Source: Marivita sp046591575 (GTDB lineage Bacteria > Pseudomonadota > Alphaproteobacteria > Rhodobacterales > Rhodobacteraceae). From it: a DNA stretch of 64,000 nt. This document shows, piece by piece, positions 54,500-61,576 of the stretch. Location of the stretch: the NCBI RefSeq assembly GCF_046591575.1, contig NZ_JBIQWA010000002.1, positions 62,001 through 126,000 of the forward strand, given 5' to 3'. The notes under the pieces are model-generated. The model was not told the origin of the DNA, did no database searches, and saw only the letters and a program-made list of their open reading frames with translations. The stretch's first letter is position 1. Each line of letters begins with the position of its first letter. The position numbers were made by a program, and so were the translations under genes.

Positions 54500-54535
54500 T
54501 CCCGCAATTTGCCATTTGCGCAAAGGACAGGATCA

Positions 54536-55699
54536 TCACAGCGCCCTCGCAATCAGCTCTTTCATGATCTCATTGGTGCCGCCGTAAATGCGTTGCACCC
54601 GCGCGTCAGCCCACATTTCGGCGACGGCGTATTCCTGCATGTAGCCATAACCGCCATGAAGCTGGACGCACTCGTCCAGCACCTCGCCCTGCGTGTCTGA
54701 CAGCCAGTATTTCGCCATCGCGGCTTTTTCGACCGACAATTCCCCGCGCAGATGCTCGACCATGCAGGCGTCAAGAAACGCGCGCGCGACCGTGGTTTTG
54801 GTGTGGCATTCGGCCAGTTTGAACCGCGTGTTCTGGAACTGCGTCAGCGGACCACCAAAGGCTTCGCGCTCTTTGCAATAGGCGATGGTCCGCGCCACAG
54901 CGCCTTCCATCGCGCCCACTGCGCCACAGCCGATGATCAGCCGTTCCTGCGGCAATTGCTGCATCATCTGGTAGAAACCCTGGCCTTCCGCGCCGCCCAG
55001 CAGGTTCTCGGGTGCGATCTCGACATTGTCGAAGAAAAGCTCTGACGTGTCTGCCGCGTGACAGCCGATCTTTTCCAGGTTCCGCCCGCGCGAAAAACCC
55101 TCTGCGCCGTCGGTTTCCACGACGACCAGGGACGTTCCCTTGGACCCTTGCGTCGGGTCTGTCTTGGCCGCCACCAGGATCAGGTTCGCGTGCTGGCCGT
55201 TGGTGATAAACGTTTTTTGCCCGCTCAGGCGATAGGCATTGCCGTCCCGCAACGCGCGGGTCTTGATCCCTTGCACATCTGATCCGCCCGAGGGTTCGGT
55301 CATGGCCAAAGCGCCCACCAATTCGCCCGTCACCATCTTGGGCAACCAGCGCTGTTTCTGATCGTCGGTCCCGTATTCCAGGATGTAATGCGCCACGATT
55401 CCCGAATGGATGCCGTGGCCCCAGCTTGCCAAATTGGCCCGGCCCGCTTCCATCAGGATCACCGCCTCGTGGCCGAAATCCCCACCGGCCCCGCCGTATT
55501 CCTCGGGCACAGACGGACACAACAGACCCAACTCACCGGCTTGTTGCCAGATCTCGCGGTCCATCTGTCCTTGCTTGCGCCACTTGTCATACAAAGGCTG
55601 CCACTCGGTCTCGATGAACTTCGCGGTCATCTCGGCAAGCATCTCGTGCTCGTCGGTCATCCAGTTTGATCGCATGGCTCCCCCCACATCCCGCGTCAT
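54536..55699 (-). CDS. acyl-CoA dehydrogenase
   Basis: Acyl-CoA dehydrogenase of 387 residues, FAD enzyme that makes the trans-2-enoyl-CoA. Motifs: ALAMTEPSGGSDVQGIKTRA (FAD/acyl binding, near 130), GQKTFITNGQHA, and the C-terminal QLHGGYGYMQEYAVAEMWADARVQRIYGGTNEIMKELIAR with the base glutamate in GGTNEI. The ATG at 55699 overlaps the stop of the small gene before it (ATGA); ATGs at 55675 and 55660 are alternatives that fit homologue length as well, and ribosome-binding sites do not settle it. Confidence 0.92.
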   Translation of the reverse strand: MTRDVGGAMRSNWMTDEHEMLAEMTAKFIETEWQPLYDKWRKQGQMDREIWQQAGELGLLCPSVPEEYGGAGGDFGHEAVILMEAGRANLASWGHGIHSGIVAHYILEYGTDDQKQRWLPKMVTGELVGALAMTEPSGGSDVQGIKTRALRDGNAYRLSGQKTFITNGQHANLILVAAKTDPTQGSKGTSLVVVETDGAEGFSRGRNLEKIGCHAADTSELFFDNVEIAPENLLGGAEGQGFYQMMQQLPQERLIIGCGAVGAMEGAVARTIAYCKEREAFGGPLTQFQNTRFKLAECHTKTTVARAFLDACMVEHLRGELSVEKAAMAKYWLSDTQGEVLDECVQLHGGYGYMQEYAVAEMWADARVQRIYGGTNEIMKELIARAL

Positions 55700-55908
55700 C
55701 GTTTGCGCGCGTCCAGCTCGGCATTGAAGAGCCGCAACCGATGGCCCAAAGCCTCGCTGTCCGTCACGCTGTCGAAATTCTCGAACAGGAAGGACAGCGC
55801 CTCGCCCTCATCCAGGCCCGCCGCATCGGCAAACCGTTTGAGCCGGCGATAGCCGTCTTCGGTCATGGCGGCCGGAAAGCGACGGGTTAGGCGAAAGCGT
55901 TTGGGCAT
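55696..55908 (-). CDS. small uncharacterised protein between two acyl-CoA dehydrogenase genes
   Basis: Protein of 70 residues (starts MPKRFRLTRRFPAAMTEDGYRRLKRF), basic at the N-terminus and acidic in the middle (DEGEALSFLFENFDSVTD). I do not recognise a domain; the N-terminal part recalls the ribbon-helix-helix look of small DNA-binding proteins. Its stop overlaps the start of the next acyl-CoA dehydrogenase by four bases, and 14 bases separate it from the one before, so all three are one operon. Confidence 0.7.
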   Translation of the reverse strand: MPKRFRLTRRFPAAMTEDGYRRLKRFADAAGLDEGEALSFLFENFDSVTDSEALGHRLRLFNAELDARKR

Positions 55909-55922
55909 CTGTCCTCCCGGAG

Positions 55923-57704
55923 TTAAAAGTTCGACGCGTCCAGCACCATGACAGGCTCTGCGCCGGTTTCAATGCGCGCCAGGTGCATCTTGGTGGCGGG
56001 CAACTGGCGCGCCATATAGTAACGGCCTGTGGCGATCTTGGTTTCATAAAACGCGGTGTCAGAGGCACCCTCGGACAAAGCCGTCTGTGCAGCAAGCCCC
56101 ATCCGCGCCCACATATAGCCAAGGCAGACATGACCAAACAGGTGCATGAAGTCATAAGACCCGGCAAGCGCGTTATTGGGATCTTTCATGCCGCTTTCGA
56201 CAAAATACATCGCGGCGGTCTGCAGGTCTTTGGAGGCGGCCTTCAACGGCTCCAGGAAGTCGCTGTCATACGCCGCGTCCTGGCCTTTGTTTTCAGCAAT
56301 GAAACTCTTGATCATGTCAAAGAAGGCCATGACGTGCTTGCCGCCGTCCTGCGCCAGCTTGCGGCCCACCAGATCAAGCGCCTGAATGCCGTTAGCCCCT
56401 TCGTAGATCATGGCGATCCGGGCGTCGCGCGCGAACTGGGACATACCCCATTCCTCGATATAGCCGTGCCCGCCATAGACCTGCTGGGCATTCACCGCCA
56501 TCTCGAAGCCCTTGTCGGTCTGAAAGCCCTTGATGATCGGGGTCAGCAGGGAGATCAGGCCATCGGCGTCCTTGTCCGAATTCTTGTGCGCCCGGTCGAT
56601 CAGGTATGCGCCCCAATAGGTGAACGCGCGCGCGCCTTCGGTAAAGGATTTCTGATCCATCAGATTGCGGCGTATGTCGGGGTGTACGATGATCGGGTCC
56701 GCCGCCTTGTCTGGTGCTTTTGCCCCGGTCACGTCCCGCCCTTGCAAGCGGTCATTCGCGTAAGCCACAGCGTTCTGATAGGCGACTTCGGATTGTGCGT
56801 AGCCCTGAAGGCCCACACCCAGACGCGCTTCGTTCATCATGGTGAACATCGCACGCATGCCCTTGTGCATCTCGCCCACCAGATAGCCCGTTGCCTCGTC
56901 ATAGTTCATCACACAGGTCGCATTGCCGTGGATGCCCATCTTTTCTTCGAGCTTGCCCACCGTCACACCATTGCGTGCGCCCAATGATCCATCCGTGTTC
57001 ACAAGGAATTTCGGCACAATGAACAGCGATACCCCCTTGATGCCCTTTGGCCCACCGGGGATTTTTGCCAGAACGAGGTGGATGACATTGTCCGCCATGT
57101 CGTGATCACCGGCCGAGATAAAGATCTTCTGACCCGTGATCTTATAGCTGCCATCGTCCTGCGGTTCGGCTTTGGTGCGCATCAAACCCAGATCGGTGCC
57201 GCAATGCGGCTCTGTCAGGTTCATGGTGCCGGTCCATTCACAGGTGGTCATCTTTGGCAGATAGGTCTGCTTTTGGTCATCCGAGCCGTGAAAATAGATC
57301 GCCGAATACGCGCCATGCGTCAGGCCCTGATACATGTTGAAGGCCATATTGGCCGACACAAAAGGTTCTTGTGCCGCGGTGTGCATCAGATAGGGCAGGC
57401 CCTGACCACCATATTCAGGATCGCAATCCAGCGCCGTCCAGCCGCCGTCGCGCATCATATCGAACGCGTCCTTAAAGCCATCCGGCGTGCGCACCACGCC
57501 GTTTTCCAGAACGCAGCCCTGCGTGTCGCCGACGCTGTTCAGCGGCATCAGCACCTCGGAGGCCAGTTTGCCCGCTTCCTCGATCACCGCGCCGGTAAAG
57601 TCCCGGTCCAGCTCGTCATAGCCGGGGATATCCTGCGATGCGACGTCAAGAACGTCGTGCAGGATGAACTGCATGTCTTTGACAGGTGCGGTATAGCTTG
57701 GCAT
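55923..57704 (-). CDS. DmdC-like acyl-CoA dehydrogenase with C-terminal extension
   Basis: Large acyl-CoA dehydrogenase of 593 residues of the group containing DmdC, the 3-methylmercaptopropionyl-CoA dehydrogenase of DMSP demethylation. It starts MPSYTAPVKDMQFILHDVLDV, typical of that group, with NLTEPHCGTDLGLMRTKAEP, GQKIFISAGDHDM, and GGHGYIEEWGMSQFARDARIAMIYEGANGIQALDLVGRKL near residue 420, followed by an extra C-terminal domain. Other dmd genes are absent here, so general acyl-CoA or MMPA-CoA as substrate cannot be decided. Confidence 0.9.
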   Translation of the reverse strand: MPSYTAPVKDMQFILHDVLDVASQDIPGYDELDRDFTGAVIEEAGKLASEVLMPLNSVGDTQGCVLENGVVRTPDGFKDAFDMMRDGGWTALDCDPEYGGQGLPYLMHTAAQEPFVSANMAFNMYQGLTHGAYSAIYFHGSDDQKQTYLPKMTTCEWTGTMNLTEPHCGTDLGLMRTKAEPQDDGSYKITGQKIFISAGDHDMADNVIHLVLAKIPGGPKGIKGVSLFIVPKFLVNTDGSLGARNGVTVGKLEEKMGIHGNATCVMNYDEATGYLVGEMHKGMRAMFTMMNEARLGVGLQGYAQSEVAYQNAVAYANDRLQGRDVTGAKAPDKAADPIIVHPDIRRNLMDQKSFTEGARAFTYWGAYLIDRAHKNSDKDADGLISLLTPIIKGFQTDKGFEMAVNAQQVYGGHGYIEEWGMSQFARDARIAMIYEGANGIQALDLVGRKLAQDGGKHVMAFFDMIKSFIAENKGQDAAYDSDFLEPLKAASKDLQTAAMYFVESGMKDPNNALAGSYDFMHLFGHVCLGYMWARMGLAAQTALSEGASDTAFYETKIATGRYYMARQLPATKMHLARIETGAEPVMVLDASNF

Positions 57705-57731
57705 GTCGGGTCTCTCCTCAAACCGGGCCGC

Positions 57732-58136
57732 TTATTCAGCCGCCTTTTTCGTCTGTTCCATCGAGGCGAGCATCTTTTCGCCCCAACGCATTTGTTCTTT
57801 CAATTCGTCAATCGCCGCTGTCAGCTCGTCGCGCTGCGTTTCCATATCCGATAGTCGCTGTTGCGCGATCTCATAGGTGCGCGCGATCTGGGTCTGCTGC
57901 TGGTCACCCATGTGATACAGGTCAAGAAGCTGCCGGATCTCTTCAAGGCTGAACCCAAAACGCTTGCCGCGCAAAATCAGCTTGAGCCGCGCCCGGTCCC
58001 GTTTGGTAAACAGGCGTTTCTGACCTTCACGGATCGGGAACAGCAATTCCTTGGCTTCGTAAAAGCGCAGGGTGCGAGGTGTCACGTCATAGGCGTCACA
58101 CATTTCCCGGATCGTCATGGTGCGGTCGTCAGTCAT
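57732..58136 (-). CDS. MerR-family regulator of acyl-CoA catabolism (LiuR-like)
   Basis: MerR-type regulator of 134 residues: winged-helix DNA-binding part TIREMCDAYDVTPRTLRFYEAKELLFPIREGQKRLFTKRDRARLKLILRGKRFGFSLEEIRQLLDLY, then a coiled coil rich in Gln/Glu. This closely resembles LiuR-type regulators of fatty-acid and branched-chain degradation, and it heads the operon of the two acyl-CoA dehydrogenases, 27 bases away. It lacks metal-binding cysteines. A TTACGTTGACGTAA palindrome 72 bases upstream is a likely operator. Confidence 0.88.
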   Translation of the reverse strand: MTDDRTMTIREMCDAYDVTPRTLRFYEAKELLFPIREGQKRLFTKRDRARLKLILRGKRFGFSLEEIRQLLDLYHMGDQQQTQIARTYEIAQQRLSDMETQRDELTAAIDELKEQMRWGEKMLASMEQTKKAAE

Positions 58137-58425
58137 TTTTCACATTCCTTGTTCGGTGCCGTCATGGCATCGAAATGCAAAGGCGTGACGCTTCATACAA
58201 TGGGAATTTACGTTGACGTAACTTGGACGCCACGTCACTTCAAAGTTGACGTAACATCCTTCTGCGTCAGCCACCCTTTGCCGAAACATTCTTTCAAAGC
58301 GCTTTGAGTTCGATACACATATTAGGTACGGAATACCTTACCCGCAGTCAGTGTGTTTTGGATGAATGAATCACCCAACGCCGTTTTTGACGCAGGAGGC
58401 ACTGATTCTGCGTGGCGCAAATGGG
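58137..58425. other. intergenic gap between two MerR genes, with operator-like palindromes
   Basis: No gene seen in these 289 bases. It contains TTACGTTGACGTAA at 58208-58221, a related TTGACGTAAC at 58246-58255, and AGGTACGGAATACCT-type inverted bases near 58324-58338. Confidence 0.6.
58208..58255. promoter_or_regulatory. LiuR-type operator palindromes
   Basis: TTACGT-TG-ACGTAA at 58208-58221 has perfect 6-base arms. A half-matching site TTGACGTAAC follows at 58246-58255. LiuR-type MerR proteins bind palindromes of this kind; the link to the adjacent gene is inferred from position. Confidence 0.55.
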
Positions 58426-58794
58426 TCAGGACAGGCTCGATGCGGTTGTGTCGCGCAGCTCTTGCAACTCCTGAATGGCTTCATCCAGCTGGGCGCGTTG
58501 TTCGTGCAGTTCATGCAATTGCCGGTCAGCAAGATCGATCCAGGCCCGCATCTGGGCTTCGGTGCCTTCGTTTTCATAAATCAGCAACCACTGGCGGATA
58601 TCTTCAAGCTGAAATCCGAATTTGCGCCCCCGCAAGATCAACGTCATCCGGGCAATTTCTTTCGGCCCATACCACCGCGACCGACCATCCCGCTCGGGTT
58701 GCAGCAGTTCAATATACTCGTAATACCGCAATGTGCGTGGGGTTACGTCAAACCTGGCGCACATTTCCTTGAAACTCAGACGGTGCTCGGTCAC
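58426..58794 (-). CDS. second MerR-family regulator
   Basis: MerR-type regulator of 122 residues, similar to the one before: RLSFKEMCARFDVTPRTLRYYEYIELLQPERDGRSRWYGPKEIARMTLILRGRKFGFQLEDIRQWLLIYENEG, then a coiled coil (DLADRQLHELHEQRAQLDEAIQELQEL). The start is a GTG at 58794 with AAGGAAGG upstream; an open frame runs much further back through the divergent thioesterase gene but has no family-like content. The two regulators look like a tandem duplication that has drifted. Target unknown. Confidence 0.88.
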   Translation of the reverse strand: MTEHRLSFKEMCARFDVTPRTLRYYEYIELLQPERDGRSRWYGPKEIARMTLILRGRKFGFQLEDIRQWLLIYENEGTEAQMRAWIDLADRQLHELHEQRAQLDEAIQELQELRDTTASSLS

Positions 58795-58917
58795 GTGGTT
58801 GCCTTCTTTCCTTCGTTCAAAGCATAGAAGTGTGGTGCCGCAAGGGCAACCGGCAGATGCGCTCTCTGGCCCTGCAGCGCGAAGCGTCGTACACCGGCAA
58901 AAACACAGGACGAAACC

Positions 58918-59340
58918 ATGCCCGCCGACAAAGCCCAGATTGCCCGTCAGTTCATAGAAACCATCCCCCATTCCAAGGCCCTTGGCATGACCATCACAGA
59001 GCTGGGCGCGGGGCTGGCCGAGATCACCATGCCCTATGATGACCGCTTTATCGGCGACCCAGAGACCGGTGTGATCCATGGCGGAGCCGTGTCCGCGCTG
59101 ATGGACACCTGCGGCGGTGCTGCTGTCATGAGCCATCCCGACGCACCCGCAGGAACCGCAACCATAGACCTGCGCATCGACTATATGCGCGCCGCCACCC
59201 CCGGCGATCCGATCCGTGCACGCGCCGAAGTCTATCACTTTACCCGCTCTGTGGCCTTTGTGCGCGCGACAGCCTTTGACGACGATCCCGACAAACCCGT
59301 TGCCATGGCCACAGGCACATTCACCGTCGAGGGGCATTGA
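58918..59340 (+). CDS. PaaI-family thioesterase
   Basis: Hotdog thioesterase of 140 residues. The family motif is seen as GVIHGGAVSALMDTCGGAAVMSH (near residue 55), with the active-site Asp, then TIDLRIDYMRAATPGDPIRARAEVYH. Acts on acyl-CoA, probably aromatic or short-chain. One base separates its stop from a second thioesterase gene. It is divergent from the MerR gene with a shared 123-base promoter region. Confidence 0.87.
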   Translation: MPADKAQIARQFIETIPHSKALGMTITELGAGLAEITMPYDDRFIGDPETGVIHGGAVSALMDTCGGAAVMSHPDAPAGTATIDLRIDYMRAATPGDPIRARAEVYHFTRSVAFVRATAFDDDPDKPVAMATGTFTVEGH

Positions 59341-59341
59341 C

Positions 59342-59857
59342 ATGGCCCGTCCTGCACCGGAACCCGTCCAGATCGTCAAACAACGCCGCGATGCCGCGCT
59401 CAGCGCATTGGTCAGCGGCGTGCCCTACATCACCTTCCTTGGGATCACCTTTGACCGGCGCGGGGATGAGGTGACGGCAGTGCTGCCGTTTGCAGACAAG
59501 CTGATCGGCAATCCAATGCTGCCCGCGATCCATGGCGGTGTCACCGCGGCCTTTCTTGAGGTGACCGCGGTGATCACCCTAAGCTGGACCTATATCTGGG
59601 AAGACCTTGAAAACGGCACTCTGGATGTCGAAGCCCTGGCCGCCGGGACTGTACCGCGACTGCCCAAAACCATCGACTTTACCGTCGATTACCTGCGCTC
59701 GGGCCTGCCGCGCGACGCCTATGCACGCGCAACCATCACCCGTTCTGGACGGCGCTATGCCTCGGTCAAGGCCGAAGCCTGGCAGGACAATCGCCATCGT
59801 CCGTTTGCTCAGGCGACAGCGCATTTCCTGATGCCGCGCAAAGACGCCTCTGAATGA
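59342..59857 (+). CDS. PaaI-family thioesterase, second copy
   Basis: Hotdog thioesterase of 171 residues with PYITFLGITFDRRGDEVTAVLPFADKLIGNPMLPAIHGGVTAAFLEVTAVITL; the IHGGVTAAFLE helix has Glu at the active-site acid position. It is longer than its upstream neighbour because of an insert (WEDLENGTLDVEALAAGTVPR). Its ATG is one base after the previous stop, and its TGA overlaps the MATE gene start (ATGA), so the three genes are coupled. Substrate unknown. Confidence 0.85.
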   Translation: MARPAPEPVQIVKQRRDAALSALVSGVPYITFLGITFDRRGDEVTAVLPFADKLIGNPMLPAIHGGVTAAFLEVTAVITLSWTYIWEDLENGTLDVEALAAGTVPRLPKTIDFTVDYLRSGLPRDAYARATITRSGRRYASVKAEAWQDNRHRPFAQATAHFLMPRKDASE

Positions 59858-61182
59858 CCGGCGCGGCGGGGGCGCGGGGCGACGTCACCAACAAGCGCGT
59901 CCTGAATATCGCGCTGCCGATCGTTTTGTCCAACGTGACGATCCCAATTCTGGGTGCGGTGGATACCGGCGTTGTTGGACAATTGGGAGAGGCCGCTCCC
60001 ATCGGCGCTGTCGGCCTTGGCGCAATCGTTCTGTCCGCCATTTACTGGATTTTCGGGTTTTTGCGCATGGGCACAACCGGGCTTGCCGCGCAGGCCCAGG
60101 GGCAGGGTGACCGCGCCGAAGTCGCCGCCATCCTGACCCGTGTTCTGATGATCGCCTTCACCGCCGGGGCCGTGATCATCCTGTTCCAAAGCCCGATCAT
60201 CTGGGCGGCATTCCAGATCGCTCCGGGCAGCGCCGAAGTCGAAACCCTGGCGCGGGGCTATATGGCGATCCGGATCTGGTCGGCCCCTGCGGCCATTGCT
60301 GTGTTTGGCATCACCGGTTGGCTGATTGCGCAGGAACGCACGCGCGCGGTGCTGGTGCTGCAGGTCTGGATGAACGGCGTCAACGTTCTTCTAAGCATCT
60401 GGTTCGTTCTTGGTCTGGGCTGGGGCGTCAATGGTGTGGCACTGGCCACCTTTCTGGCCGAATGGGGCGGGCTGGCCATGGGGCTTTACCTGTGCCGCGC
60501 CGCCTTTCGCACGCCCGATTGGCGCAGTTGGGGGCGGGTGTTTGACCGGCTCAATCTTGTTCGCATGGCGCGGGTCAATTCCGACATTCTGATCCGCTCG
60601 CTTCTGCTCGAAACGATTTTTCTGTCGTTCATGTTTCTGGCTGCGGATTTTGGCGATGTCACACTGGCCGCCAACCACATCCTGCTGCAGTTCTTGTATA
60701 TCACGGCCTACGCACTGGACGGGTTTGCCTTTGCGGCCGAGGCCATCGTGGGTCAGGCCGTGGGCGCGCGCGCTGTTGCGACCCTGCGCCGGGCCGCCAT
60801 CGTGGCAAGCCTGTGGGGGCTCGGTAGTGCGGCGGCGCTTGGGGCCGGGTTCTGGCTGCTTGGTCCGGACATCATCGCGCTGATGGCCAAAAATTCCGAG
60901 GTCCAGACCGCCGCCGCCGCGTTTCTGCCCTGGATGGTGGCCGCACCGGTCGTGGCGCTGGCCTCGTTCATGTTTGACGGCATTTTTGTCGGGGCCACCC
61001 GCACCGCAGACATGCGCAACATGATGCTGCTGTCCTTTCTGATCTACGCTGCAACGGCGTTTGCCTTGGTGCCCGGCTACGGCAATCACGGGCTTTGGGC
61101 GGCCCTCATGACGTCTTTCGTGGCGCGTGGCCTCACATTGGCCGCGCGCTATCCGGCGTTAGAGAGATCTGTCACCGGTTAA
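59854..61182 (+). CDS. MATE-family efflux transporter (DinF-like)
   Basis: MATE transporter of 442 residues with about twelve membrane helices, exporting drugs or metabolites with Na+ or H+. It starts with the cytosolic NKRVLNIALPIVLSNVTIPILGAVDTGVVGQLG segment that is the DinF/MATE signature (P and D in the first helix) and repeats the pattern in the second half (LETIFLSFMFLAADFGDVTLAANHILLQ). The ATG overlaps the stop of the thioesterase. Substrate unknown. Confidence 0.9.
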   Translation: MTGAAGARGDVTNKRVLNIALPIVLSNVTIPILGAVDTGVVGQLGEAAPIGAVGLGAIVLSAIYWIFGFLRMGTTGLAAQAQGQGDRAEVAAILTRVLMIAFTAGAVIILFQSPIIWAAFQIAPGSAEVETLARGYMAIRIWSAPAAIAVFGITGWLIAQERTRAVLVLQVWMNGVNVLLSIWFVLGLGWGVNGVALATFLAEWGGLAMGLYLCRAAFRTPDWRSWGRVFDRLNLVRMARVNSDILIRSLLLETIFLSFMFLAADFGDVTLAANHILLQFLYITAYALDGFAFAAEAIVGQAVGARAVATLRRAAIVASLWGLGSAAALGAGFWLLGPDIIALMAKNSEVQTAAAAFLPWMVAAPVVALASFMFDGIFVGATRTADMRNMMLLSFLIYAATAFALVPGYGNHGLWAALMTSFVARGLTLAARYPALERSVTG

Positions 61183-61217
61183 CCGGGGCTTTACCTTGAT
61201 CTGACAAAGCACAGGGT

Positions 61218-61448
61218 ATGACAGGTTTGCCGGATCACCTCACGCCAGAAAGATGGCTCGATCAGATGCTGACCTCCGCAGAGGCGCGCAAAGGGGGTGT
61301 GGTCAAACGCCAGATCCGCGATGTCGAACGATTGGTGGGCTACGACATGTTTATCGCCGCCGTCTAGGAACGCGGATTTCAGGCGGTGCGCAACGGGCGG
61401 CATGACGTTGTCTTTTGCAACCACCACCCGATCCGCCGGGTGCGGTGA
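61218..61448 (+). pseudogene. 76-codon gene broken by an in-frame amber codon, upstream of trpB
   Basis: From an ATG at 61218 the frame encodes 49 residues (TPERWLDQMLTSAEARKGGV, then VKRQIRDVERLVGYDMFIAAV), stops at TAG (61365-61367), and continues in the same frame for 26 more residues (ERGFQAVRNGRHDVVFCNHHP, IRRVR) to TGA at 61446-61448. Both parts look like one protein; a small gene of this kind before trpB is known to me from Rhodobacteraceae and is often labelled, with little basis, as phosphoribosylanthranilate isomerase. TAG is one transition from CAG (Gln). Readthrough or a sequencing error are the alternatives. Confidence 0.6.
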
Positions 61449-61516
61449 AAGCGGCTTTCAAGCCGCTTGACCGCCGCGTTTCGAAACGCGGCATCAAAGC
61501 CAATTCTAATTGGCTT
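61449..61516. repeat. three different 20-bp palindromes on a 24-nt period
   Basis: Palindrome 1 at 61449-61468 (arms AAGCGGCTT/AAGCCGCTT, centre TC), palindrome 2 at 61473-61492 (perfect, arms GCCGCGTTTC/GAAACGCGGC), palindrome 3 at 61497-61516 (arms AAGCCAATT/AATTGGCTT, centre CT). Each is exactly 20 bases and separated by exactly 4 bases (GACC, ATCA). All have TT at positions 8-9 and AA at 12-13, with otherwise unrelated arms. There is no T-run, so they are not terminators. Directly 3' of the broken small gene and 60 bases before trpB. Confidence 0.85.
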
Positions 61517-61576
61517 GCCCTTGCCCCGACCGCCACACCTCGCTACCTGTGTCGCGTTCGATAGATGAGGCGCGCA

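Larger units (their letters stand above)
54226..54535. other. gene-free island with 33-bp inverted repeats
   Basis: No convincing gene in these 310 bases. Two 33-base arms at 54271-54303 and 54467-54499 match in inverted orientation at 32 of 33 positions. Each has the short hairpin CTCC-GGCG-GGAG followed by TTTTC. The arms point inward. The right arm, read on the minus strand, lies just after the acyl-CoA dehydrogenase stop and can terminate it. A 60-codon frame at 54385-54567 runs through the right arm and is not convincing. Confidence 0.7.

Noticed and set aside
54385..54567. 60-codon plus-strand frame starting MCKVKPRQQRLTPRGKEAG
   Set aside because: It runs through the right inverted-repeat arm and into the end of the acyl-CoA dehydrogenase gene, with no family support, though its basic N-terminal part is not impossible as a small peptide.
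61449..61516. Palindrome array read as a small CRISPR
   Set aside because: The repeats are not identical, the spacers are only 4 bases, and there are no cas genes.
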